From positions 32,161,635 to 32,225,634 of the forward strand of contig OX637405.1 of NCBI GenBank assembly GCA_951799425.1: a DNA stretch of 64,000 nucleotides. The letters run 5' to 3'. This document shows, piece after piece, positions 1 through 23,601 of this stretch (the first letter of the stretch is position 1; every line of letters begins with the position of its first letter). Below the pieces are notes generated by a model. The model worked only from the letters and a program-made list of their open reading frames with translations, was not told where the DNA came from and did not search any database. Source of the DNA: Ilex aquifolium. Its lineage: Eukaryota > Streptophyta > Magnoliopsida > Aquifoliales > Aquifoliaceae. The position numbers were made by a program, and so were the translations under genes.

Positions 1-14233
<14,233 letters not shown>

Positions 14234-15555
14234 TAACCCGAGAAATCATATGTATATATATATACATGAAAAAGGAAAACCAATAGGAATATTCTATCAT
14301 GTGCATTTAGAATGTTAAACTGATGTGTCCAACGTAACTTGTGGGCGTAAGAGAAAACTGATGTATATTAGCCATTGTATGCTTCTCTTTGTTGTTGGAG
14401 CATGGAAGACATGATTCATGTTAAAAGAGTTTTGTTTTGAACCAGCAAGGAAAATCATGCCTTTCTTTTTACTTTCTTTTTCATCCTAACATTGAAAATA
14501 AATAGAGGAAGGGGGCTTTTGTTCACGCATTGGACACGTGTACTTGACTGACACCGTTCATTCATATCATGCAACTGATCTACTCTTTTTGATTATCGCC
14601 TACTTACTAATTAACATACAAGTAAGTAACTTCAATACAGACACTGCACATGCTCTTGCTGGCTGGCTGGCTGGAACAGCAACAGGTTAAACAATAACAC
14701 ACTTTCTAGTCTCATGGCGAACTTCAACATAACTAGCATCCCATCCCATTGGATTTCGGGATTTACATTTGCTTTCTGTTGCCTTTGAATCAAATATGTT
14801 GCTTGAAACCTGCTTGGGATTGAAAGTTTTGGCAAGCTAAATTTCCTACCCCCCATAACCTCGGCAAGCTCCCCTCCCTTTGATGCAAAATATTACATGT
14901 GTAGCTTCTTTCTGCTTTTCCCTCTCGTCTATCCGAACCTTTTAGAGAGGCTAGAACATCGGACTAATGCAGGGACAAAGGAAATAGATCACAGATAAGA
15001 ATGTGGACTGATTCCAGAAAAGTGCAGGTTAAGCTGATATGGGGACAAAAGAGATCATACTAAGCAATAATGAAAAACATGGTCCATGTTTCACACTTCC
15101 AAGCAGGACCATAGGTTTGACAAATTTAGCACAAATGCAAAATAATGTTTGTTTCCCAGTCAATATATGAGTGGACATGTAGGGGGATTTCTGCAGCATT
15201 AGTTATCTAAACCAAGCATGCACAACAAGACTAGAGAACTTTAAAAATGCAGCTGACAAGTGAACTTTGGCATAGCTACTGCATTATTGAGACCTCAAAA
15301 ATCATGTTTCATAAATAAAAGCGGAGAACAAGCTTAATATCAGTAGGTACAAGTGGGTCAAAACCAAATGCAAGACAGTAATTCATGGTTGAGGGTCAAT
15401 GTCAATGACCAAGTTCCAAGTAGAAGTTCCATGACCTGGCATCGATTGAATAAACAAAAACAACATTTGCATTATTTTTTAGATAAGAAAGGAGAAACCA
15501 AGAAGGAGGCGTCCATGAAAAAAAGAAAAAAGAAAAGCCAATTAGACCAGCCAAA
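14234..15555. other. Convergent intergenic spacer with the 3' UTRs of the kinase and RER genes
   Basis: The two genes end tail-to-tail here. A TATATA run at 14252-14264 and an AATAAA-like hexamer near 14498 are compatible with kinase transcript ends. The frame at 14632-14856 has no recognisable homology. I see no transposon ends or RNA gene. Confidence 0.5.
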
Positions 15556-16659
15556 TTACTTGGAAGTGGACTCGTTGCTTGATAAATCCTCTCTATCATC
15601 TATCAACTTGGTCTCAGCAGCTGATCCCTCATCAACAGTAATCATCTTCCCCCCATCAACGCTCTGTGATCCTGTCAATCTTGCCAGTATAACAAATGAC
15701 ATTCCTCCGAGAATATTATTCAGGCATCTCAAAACAATCACAGCAGTCTTAAACACCAAGGGTGTAACTCCTTTGGCTAGCAAAAATTCAATCCCATTGA
15801 GAGTTTGGTATCTAAAATTACTGCTAACACCCATGTGAATCGCCCAAGTTGCAGCATTCAGAACAGTTGGTGGAGGCTTGTTTGGAGTCTCAAAATTGGG
15901 ATCCATCTTCTTTCTCATCTTCATTAACCCGTTTGAGATAGCAGTTCCAACTAATCCAGCTGCAAAACCAACCGCAGCAAAAAGAGTTCCTTTGTACACA
16001 AATGTCCCAACACGGTTGAAAAGAGAATAGGGTCCAGGCTCAAACATGTGGCTTGTAGGACAATTTGCGAAAATTGAAGGGAGAGTCTGAGCTGAAGAAG
16101 ACATTGTGGGTGCTAATAGATACATTAGCACAAAATTCAGAATTGATCCGACAACGAGGGTTGAGAAAACAAAGTCAAGCTCATTTAGCCCAAAATTAGG
16201 ACGAGACGCCATATCTCCCAGAACACACGAGCTTACTCCAACTAATTCTTCCATTAGAACCTTGAAAGGGAACTGGGAATCTGCGGCAACTCGCGATCTC
16301 CAACCATTAAGAAAAGCCCCTATAGGTCCAAGACCATCCCACGAAGACGCTGAATCTTCGGAATCTCCACCTCCACTGCTCCAACCACCATCACCGCCAC
16401 CGCTTCCACGTCCCACCCCACTGTCGCCACTGCCCCCGCCGCCGGCACACGGAAGTTGGGGTTTGACAAGCAAACTGGGGTTGAAATGTTTTGGGTGGAG
16501 AGGACTAATGGAGAGTTTTTGAGTAGGTGAAGGTGATGATGAATATGGAAAGGTAATATCAGCAAATTCCATTGTTTGGCTACGAATTCGAGGACTGTGG
16601 GTGAGATGGTGGTAGTGCCCGGCAAGAGGAGAGTGACGGAGGTGAGCTATAGTCGCCAT
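15556..16659 (-). CDS. RETICULATA-RELATED (DUF3411) chloroplast membrane protein
   Basis: An intact single-exon gene of 367 residues. The N-terminal 60 residues are rich in Ser, His and Pro with few acidic residues, as in a plastid transit peptide. A Gly-rich linker (72-98) precedes the DUF3411 domain (about 108-335), which carries the motif GPIGAFLNGW, hydrophobic segments near 163-184, 218-243 and 304-328, and the RYQTLNGIEFLL block typical of the family. RER proteins sit in the plastid envelope and affect leaf mesophyll and vein development; the molecular activity is unresolved. I chose the ATG at 16659. An in-frame ATG at 16743 would add 28 residues, translated partly through a CT microsatellite as Ser-Leu repeats, and is probably 5' UTR. 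The gene converges with the kinase gene. Confidence 0.92.
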   Translation of the reverse strand: MATIAHLRHSPLAGHYHHLTHSPRIRSQTMEFADITFPYSSSPSPTQKLSISPLHPKHFNPSLLVKPQLPCAGGGGSGDSGVGRGSGGGDGGWSSGGGDSEDSASSWDGLGPIGAFLNGWRSRVAADSQFPFKVLMEELVGVSSCVLGDMASRPNFGLNELDFVFSTLVVGSILNFVLMYLLAPTMSSSAQTLPSIFANCPTSHMFEPGPYSLFNRVGTFVYKGTLFAAVGFAAGLVGTAISNGLMKMRKKMDPNFETPNKPPPTVLNAATWAIHMGVSSNFRYQTLNGIEFLLAKGVTPLVFKTAVIVLRCLNNILGGMSFVILARLTGSQSVDGGKMITVDEGSAAETKLIDDREDLSSNESTSK

Positions 16660-16679
16660 ATTTCCTATGTGAGCTAGCC

Positions 16680-16710
<31 letters not shown>

Positions 16711-17264
16711 AACTTCTTCCCTTGCGATTTTTATCGCAATCAAATCTGCATAAGCCCAAAAACAAAAAACGAACTTAAATGGTGCAAAAAGTTTTAAGCA
16801 GATTGATTATATATATAATATAATATAAAGAAGCAGAGGTCTGGGATCGTTGTCGTTGTCGTTTCATAACATCGTATATTCATAAGAGAACAGCAAAAAG
16901 GGATGTGAGAGTGCAGTGAATGGGGAAAGAAGGAAGTATCAGATCTAAAAGCTAAAGGGAGAAGCAATGTATTTTACCTTGAATTGGATTCACGATCACA
17001 GATTGAATGATGCTTGGCGATTACTACTTGCTCAAGTTTTGCCCAATTCAATTGATACCTGGATTATAATCGGACAGCAACGGGACGCATATGGAACCAA
17101 GATGAACAAAGGCGGACTACAAGTCTAGATTCCTAATAAAATTCAAAAAAATAAAAAAGAGTCTATAAAAACTAAAACCCTAGTCGGGTCGGATAGGCCA
17201 CTTCCAGCTTTGCAGAGTCGGGGTCGTATGAATAAATTATTTACTCTATTAAGTTCAATTTTAA
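16660..17264. other. RER upstream region with a GA/CT microsatellite
   Basis: A (GA)n run at about 16683-16711 lies in the presumed RER 5' UTR (CT repeat on the transcript). A TATATATAATATAATATAA stretch near 16810 is a plausible promoter element. No coding sequence is seen. Confidence 0.45.
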
Positions 17265-17273
17265 TAAAATATA

Positions 17274-18054
17274 GGGTAAATTACACTGACACCCCCTGAT
17301 ATTTGGTTTTATTACACGGACACCCTCTCACTTTTTCAAAATTACACTGAGACCCCTTAACATTTAAAACTTATAACAACCACACCCCCTCCAACTAACA
17401 GACGTTAGAATAATTAACGGTCAAAGCTAATGTCATCAATATTATTTCTTAAAATACCAAAAATGCCCTTCAAATATATGTTCTTACACCAAAAATTTAT
17501 CCCATCTCTCATTTATCATTTCTCTATTTTATATTTCATATATAAACAAAAATTTTCTCAATTAAATGTTATATTTCACATTTACATTTAAACTAAAATT
17601 AAATGTTGAATTAACCACCCACCGCCGCCTCCACACCACAGAACCACCACCACAACCACCTCATCCTCCTCTCTCTGTCTCTCTCTCTCTCTCATACAGA
17701 GCACCACAACTGGTAACCGAGTAACCCTATCACTGATCCACCACCTTCATCTTCATTTTCACCTCCACAAACACAACACACACAACCACCACAACAAGAA
17801 CTGGAGTCTTAGATCAATTTTACCAGTAAGCAGCTGGTAATGTAATATCACCCTTACCCCTAATATTTACCCCGAAAATAGGGTCTGAATTTCATTCACT
17901 TCACATAGGAGCTTCCAAGCAGTTAGCCGAAGACGAGTACCAGAGGGGGAAAGAGATGGAAAAGCAAGGAGCACGAAGACGTCGGGTGGTGCAGTGGTGG
18001 GGGAGGGTTTAGCAATTTCACGGTTTTTTTCTCTCTCACTCTCTGTGTATATAC

Positions 18055-18091
<37 letters not shown>

Positions 18092-18704
18092 CTAATCATC
18101 CACCACCGGTTCCACCACCTAGTCCCACCCATCACCACCGGTTCCACCAGCAAGACCCACCAAAACTTCCAAACCTAGCAAGACCCACCAAAACTTCCAA
18201 ACCCAACCAGATCCACAACCACCACTAACACAGAGAGAGAGAGAGGAGAGACAAAACCACCCCTGCCTCCACCACCACTGAAACCACCACCTGGACAAAA
18301 CCACCCCTGCCGCTGGGTGCTGGTGAAAATAGGCGGTGGTAGTGGGTGGGTGGATTTTGAACCCGATGACGGTGGGTACTGGTGTAAATAGGCGGCGCCG
18401 CTGGGTGTGGTTGCGCCGCTGGGTGTGATACTTCTTGAGAGACAGAGAGAGAGATCTTGGGGCCTTTGAGAGAGAAAGAAAGTATGGGCGGAGAGGGTCA
18501 GTTTTCAGGGGAAAGGTATTGGGTATTGGGTATTGGGGTATTGGGTATTGGGTCTTAATGGGTAGTTAAGGTGAGGGTAAAATAGTCTTTTTGTTTGTGC
18601 TGTTAACGGCATTCATTTTGTGGGGTCTCAGTGTAATTTTGAAAAAGTGAGGGGGTGTTCGTGTAATAAAGCCAAATGTCAGGGGGTGTCAGTGTAATTT
18701 ACCC
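17274..18704. mobile_element. Non-autonomous Mutator-like element (MULE) with about 85-bp inverted termini
   Basis: The ends GGGTAAATTACACTGACACC and the reverse complement at 18704 continue as inverted repeats for about 85 bp. A perfect 9-bp target duplication, taaaatata, flanks them (17265-17273 and 18705-18713), as expected for Mutator-type transposition. The inside is CCA/GGT-rich and CT/GA-rich low-complexity DNA, with short tandem GGGTATT units near 18515-18555. There is no transposase. Captured host DNA is possible because of the higher GC content, but I recognise no gene. Confidence 0.85.
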
Positions 18705-18839
18705 TAAAATATATTGTATTTAGGTGCAAAATTCAAATGAAATCAAAACTGTTTTACTTAAATACCCTCCCTTAAAATATGTAAATATTTAATTAGATTC
18801 TCTCACTATCTCTCTCATATTTTCTCTTCATCTCTCTCT

Positions 18840-19650
18840 ATTTCCCCATTACTTTCCTCATCTCTCCCCTATTTTCTCTCTATATCTATCATTAATAATT
18901 TATTTTCTTTTCAAATATGTAAAGATTTGATTTATTTTTTCATCTTTCTCCCCTATTTTTTTTCTCTCTCTCTCTCCCTATTTTTTTCTCTCTATTTATA
19001 TCAACATTACAACAACACAATTACACCAATCAGTTACAATTGTCTTATAATACACCAAACAGGTACACCAAACAATTACACAAATTTATAAAATCAACCA
19101 AATTTGTCATTCAGTTGTTTACATAAACTAAATAGTTGCACTATTTAGTATCGCGACATCATTATACCAATCATATATATCAAATTTAGTATAATGGTAA
19201 AGTCTTTTGTGTAATGATAAATCCAATTTGGTGTATATAATTGGTGTAACCACGTCGTGATATTAAATGGTGTAACTCTTTGATTTATGTAAATAACAAA
19301 AATGACAAATTGGATTGGTGTTGTAATTTCGTATAATTGTTTAGTATAATTGTTTGGTTTATTAGAACAAATGAGTAATTGTTTAGTGTATTATAGGGTA
19401 ATTGTAACTAATTGGTGTAACTGATTAGTGTAATTGTGTTGTGTAACGTTGATATAAGGAGAGAGAGAAAAGGGAAAAAAATAAGAAAATAAGGGAAGAG
19501 GGACTGAGAGAGAGAAAAAAAATAGGGAGAGAGAGATGAAAAAATTAAATCAAACTTTTATATATTTAAAAAAAAAATTATCAATATGAGAGAAAGAGAA
19601 ATAGATAGAGAAAAAATAGGGAAGAGAGAGTGAAAAAGTAATGGAATAAT
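18840..19650. repeat. Large imperfect palindrome (fold-back), arms about 370-400 bp
   Basis: The left arm (about 18845-19195) and right arm (about 19215-19645) are reverse complements with scattered mismatches. Matching blocks include CCATTACTTT against AAAGTAATGG, TATCAACATTACAAC against GTGTAACGTTGATA, and a centre at about 19205 (CGCGACATC against the CGTCGTGAT side). Outer arm parts are CT-rich or GA-rich; inner parts are (A)TTACACCAA-type repeats. There is no coding frame. It lies just right of the MULE. A transcript through it would fold into a long hairpin. Confidence 0.75.
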
Positions 19651-20387
19651 AAATACCATTTTAGTCTTTTTTTCAAAAAAATGCACTTATGGCTAAATAA
19701 GTTTTTTTAACGTAGTTTAGCTCAAATAAGTCTAAATTTTTATACCGGCTTCCAAATTACCCTTCATTTTTTTTAAATGAGTCTAAAAAATTATTCGAAC
19801 TCAACTCATTTATCGAGTAAAGCCCAAAATAAATCCAACTCGAGTCGACCCTGAGTAGCTCGATCATTTTACATATATAAACAAGGTGTACTTGTGAACT
19901 CGAACCGAGTTTTTTAAAATCGTTTTTTTAAACGAATTTAAAAAATTGTTCAAACTCAATTCGTTTAAAATATGAGTCAAACTCAAGTCGAGCCGAATTC
20001 GAATAACTAGACTCAATTATTAGCGCTACATAACACTCTTTTACCTACAAAGAAAGAGAGAGAACGAGAAAATAATTGGTAATGGCTGCGAATAGGAGGC
20101 GTTCTCCAGATGACGCACATGTGTGGCAACCGCAACTCTATTTTGGCTCAGAGCCTAAACTCGTGGGGTGCGGCTGGACCCAACTGAAATGAGAAACAGA
20201 CTACTCCATAAAATGAAGTGAAAATTGTGAATAAGTACACATATATTACTTAATTGTGAAAAAGTATCAAGCAGATTCTCTTTTGTGTGTAAGTCCTTTT
20301 ATTTGAGAATGTTTTGTGAGTAGATATATATTGATTGTTTTTTAAATATTTCATTTATATAAATGTCATTTTTCATTAATCATTGGC
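19651..20387. other. Unassigned AT-rich spacer
   Basis: Repetitive phrases such as AACTCGAGTCGA/GAACTCGAACCGAG occur near 19800-20010 and suggest an old repeat. No gene, no long frame and no delimited element is visible. Confidence 0.3.
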
Positions 20388-20556
20388 CATTTTTTAGGCA
20401 TTAAATTGTGAGATTCAATTTTCTATTTCAGTGAGACAACTGGACATTTTTTTAGGGATTTAATTGTGAGATTCAATTTTCTATTTCAATGGGACAACTG
20501 GACAATTTTTTAGTTAGTTAATTGTGGGATTCAGTTTCCTATTTCAATGGGATAAC
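20388..20556. repeat. Tandem repeat, about 57 bp x 3
   Basis: Three consecutive copies start at 20388, 20445 and about 20503. Each carries TTAATTGTGAGATTCA, then TTCTATTTCA and GGGACAACTGGACA with a few changes. Confidence 0.75.
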
Positions 20557-20636
20557 ATGTTTGAATTTTGAACTGCATTTTATTCTTTCATTCAGTGACT
20601 GTTGTTCTAAAAATTTTGTCAAACCTTATATACAAT

Positions 20637-20875
20637 GTGTATATACGATGTGACATTGAAGTCACACTATGATGCCACACTTTTTTGAATCCTGCATATG
20701 GATGTGTATATACAGTGTGAAATTAATGTCACACTCTCATGCCACAATGTGTTAAAACCCTACATATGGATGTGTATGTGTAATATGAAATTGATGTCAC
20801 ACTATGGTGCCCACAATGTGTCAAACCCTGCATATGATGTGTATATGCAATGTGATATTTGTTGTCACACCAACG
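20637..20875. repeat. Minisatellite, about 67 bp x 3.6
   Basis: Copies begin at 20637, 20704, 20772 and 20839, each with GTGTATATAC-like then TGTGAAATTGATGTCACAC, a GCCACAATGTG block and CCTGCATATGGAT. Each unit contains a small inverted repeat (GTGTGA/TCACAC). Short frames across it are artefacts of the repeat. Confidence 0.8.
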
Positions 20876-21861
20876 TTGCAACATAAAACTTTGCCACAGT
20901 ATGACAAAGTATGTGATTGCTGAGAGAATTTTTTTTGGATAGATATTGAGTTCCATTTGAATTTCAAATTTTTTCCGTAAATCATGCGATCTCCAGCCGC
21001 CAATGGTGAAAATGTGTGAACAGTTGCTGCCTCTTCCCCTTCTTCTCGCCAATTTCCTTATATGAGTAAAAACCTCTTCAACTTCAAAAGGGGGAATTTT
21101 GGACTTTAATTATAGTGGATGGACTTTTTTACAAATATTTTTAAAAGGTGTATTTTTTTCCTAATAATTTTAATATTATTTACTGGCCCCTTGGTTTTCC
21201 TAAAATGAATTAAGGCCCAAAACCAATTGACATAAATAAATAGATAAAATTATTGAAAACTATAAAGTTAGTACCTAATTTGTAAATAAGTTTAGGCTTT
21301 TACTTTTTAAGGTCTAACTTTTAAGGTGAGAAGTACAAATTAGTTTTTCTCTTTTTTTAATATGACAATATTACCCTTATGTCTTGTACTTTACCCAATT
21401 AAGAGCCATCAACGCAGCTTTACAGTCTCTCTCATTGAGACGATTCAGTCTGAGTCCAAAGACTCCAAAACCTAGTCATCACCACCGCCACGACACTCTC
21501 TCTTTCCCAAATTATTCTCCTCTCTTTCTCCCCTAAATTATTCATTGATTCAGCATCTAATTCTACGAGATTGGATACGAAGTTATTTGGCGCCGTTGAC
21601 ATAAAATCCAGATTGACGAGGTCGCCGGAGAAATCGGACCTGTCTCAACTTTCACAAATTATTTAATTTTGAGTCAATTCACTCGATTAAACATCAACAC
21701 CCCTAAGAGTGCGTTTGTGATGACTTATGAAATCCCATAAATACTTTTTCAATAAGTGTTTATCAAAAGTGTTTTATAACAAAAACACTTTAATTAAATA
21801 AGTATTAATCAAAATGTTTAAATTAAAGTAGAAGAACAGAAAAAAATCAAGGATATAGAAG
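20876..21861. other. Unassigned spacer
   Basis: AT-rich to about 21370, then a 200-bp stretch of UTR-like CT-rich and GC-richer sequence (21410-21640) containing no long frame. It might be a degraded gene 5' end or transposon cargo. I cannot identify it. Confidence 0.3.
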
Positions 21862-22566
21862 TGTCATACCGTCAGAAGCAGAGTTGTAGCCATTATAATT
21901 TCGTTCTTCGACATGGGCCCCATTTTTTCCAACCTCTCCCTGGCCAGCTTTGGGGCATCTGGACTGCTCTTCACCTCCGACGGAGAAACCACATACAAAA
22001 GCAAAGGTCACGAGCCCAAATCTAACTGGGTCCAGGCTCAATAAATCAGGCAAGCCCAAGTCAGTTAAAAGACAGTCCAGGCCTAGTCCACCAATCTGGC
22101 TCAGTCCAAGATCCGAAGAGCTTGGAAATATAAGAGCACGTGGGAGAGAGATTATCAGGATACACACTCCGAAAAATCAATCCTACATTAATTGTACTTA
22201 CCTTTTGTAACTATCCTCCCGAAGTAGTGTCATCTCCCTCACGTCACCGCCTCAACATATCTATAAATTGTAAGCCTTCTCCACATGAGAGAGGACACCT
22301 AGAGATCTCCCAACACATCTCACTACACCTCTCTACACGTAGCTTCTATCTCCTAGCTAGGAGCCTTTTTATTCATCAAAAAAAAGTCACCGGCCACCGT
22401 TGCCGTTTTCGAGAGTGGAGTAGGTCACTCGAACCGAACCACTATATATCTGTGTGTTAACTCAATATTTACTGCTTTCTCATTGATTGCTTTATTTATT
22501 GTTCATTAATTTCACTATATCACACACTTGACTATTTATCTTACAGGAGACCAATTTTATACATCA
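21862..22566 (+). mobile_element. LTR-like sequence (possible solo or orphan LTR)
   Basis: The right edge reads CTTACAGGAGACC, then ATACATCA at 22566, which resembles the 3' end of Ty3/gypsy-type LTRs. Upstream are TATATA-like and transcript-leader-like sequences (22260-22450). A TG start near 21862 is only a guess. No second copy occurs in the window and no target duplication is evident. Confidence 0.35.
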
Positions 22567-22835
22567 TCAAAATTGGTACCAAAATCAAAGACACCAAACC
22601 AGGCACAAATGCAGCCTTTGCCCAACCCATCCACCCATTTGTCTTATTTATTGTATTCGCCGTCAAATTCGCGCTCAATAGATTGACAGTCATTGCCCTC
22701 AAGAACATCGCCGACGAAATCACCGATGTCCGGAAGCAAGTCAACATCAACCACGATCCCAACTTGGTCTCAGTCCCATCACCAGCATTACTACCACAAG
22801 CCACAGACAACTGACCTCGGTCAACACACAAGCTC
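22567..22835 (-). pseudogene. Fragment of a plastid dicarboxylate (glutamate/malate) translocator, DiT2 type
   Basis: About 90 residues are readable on the minus strand. They include CGSNAGDGTETKLGSWLML, then TSVISSAMFL, NLLSANLTANTINKT and WAKAAFVPGLVSLI. These are characteristic of the middle of DiT2-type 2-oxoglutarate/malate translocators of the chloroplast inner envelope. Residues that look changed include FRTS for the usual FQTS and LRAMTVN for LTAMAAN. The rest of the roughly 550-residue protein is absent on both sides, and there are no splice-linked exons nearby, so this is a fragment. It ends abruptly against the LTR-like end at 22566. Capture by a retroelement, or an LTR inserted into a relic, could both explain it. 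Confidence 0.72.
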
Positions 22836-23601
22836 ATAATCCCATCAACGCCACGAAGCCGAGGGGCAGCAGTAATATACCAAATTAATTTTAAGTATTA
22901 GAGCAGATTAATTAGCAAAGCTTTTCACCAAGTATAAAAATTTGTTCAATCTCAAAGGTACTGTTACTCGAAAAGCAGTCCAAGGTCTAATCAATACAAC
23001 CAGCCCCTCAACAGAACGAGCATTGCCATCCAAAAGTTCTAAGTATTACACAATATGCTGCCTCTGAGCAAATATTCAACTGCCTGGAGATTCACGGGAA
23101 CAAATCCAACCTCAGTCAAACCTCTCTCAAATGGGTTTTCGAGTTTCATTTCCAATTTCCAATGGAATAATGAATACAATGGACACAAAGTCATGGAACA
23201 AAAAAAATACCTACAAAATTCAAACCACTTGCTCAAGGCCTCTCATGCTGGCACCAATTATAACATATTCCACACTACTCCATTGTCACTAATACAAGAA
23301 TAAATCCAATGAATGAAGTTTACAGAAACTAAAATCACCATACCTAACTCAAAAGCCAAAACTATATAAACCCCCCCCCCCCTTTTTTCTTCTTTGTTTC
23401 TGTACTCTTCAATAAATAAAAGAAAAACAAAAGAAAACCCCACCAAAAGCCTCACCCGCAAGACCTGTTAGCCTGTAGTTTCATTTTGGCTCGATAACGA
23501 AGAGGTATTAAGGTGTATTGAGAGGTATACTCGGGTATTACTTTCTGAAGCAGAGTAGAAAGTAGAAACCATTGCTTCAAGAGCAATAAATGCAATATGT
23601 C
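22836..23601. other. Spacer and probable 3' UTR of the KH gene
   Basis: No gene is recognised. A poly(C) run occurs at 23371-23382. The part next to 23602 is presumably the 3' UTR of the minus-strand KH gene. Confidence 0.4.

Noticed and set aside
15353-15838. 161-codon plus-strand frame
   Set aside because: Antisense shadow of the RER gene.
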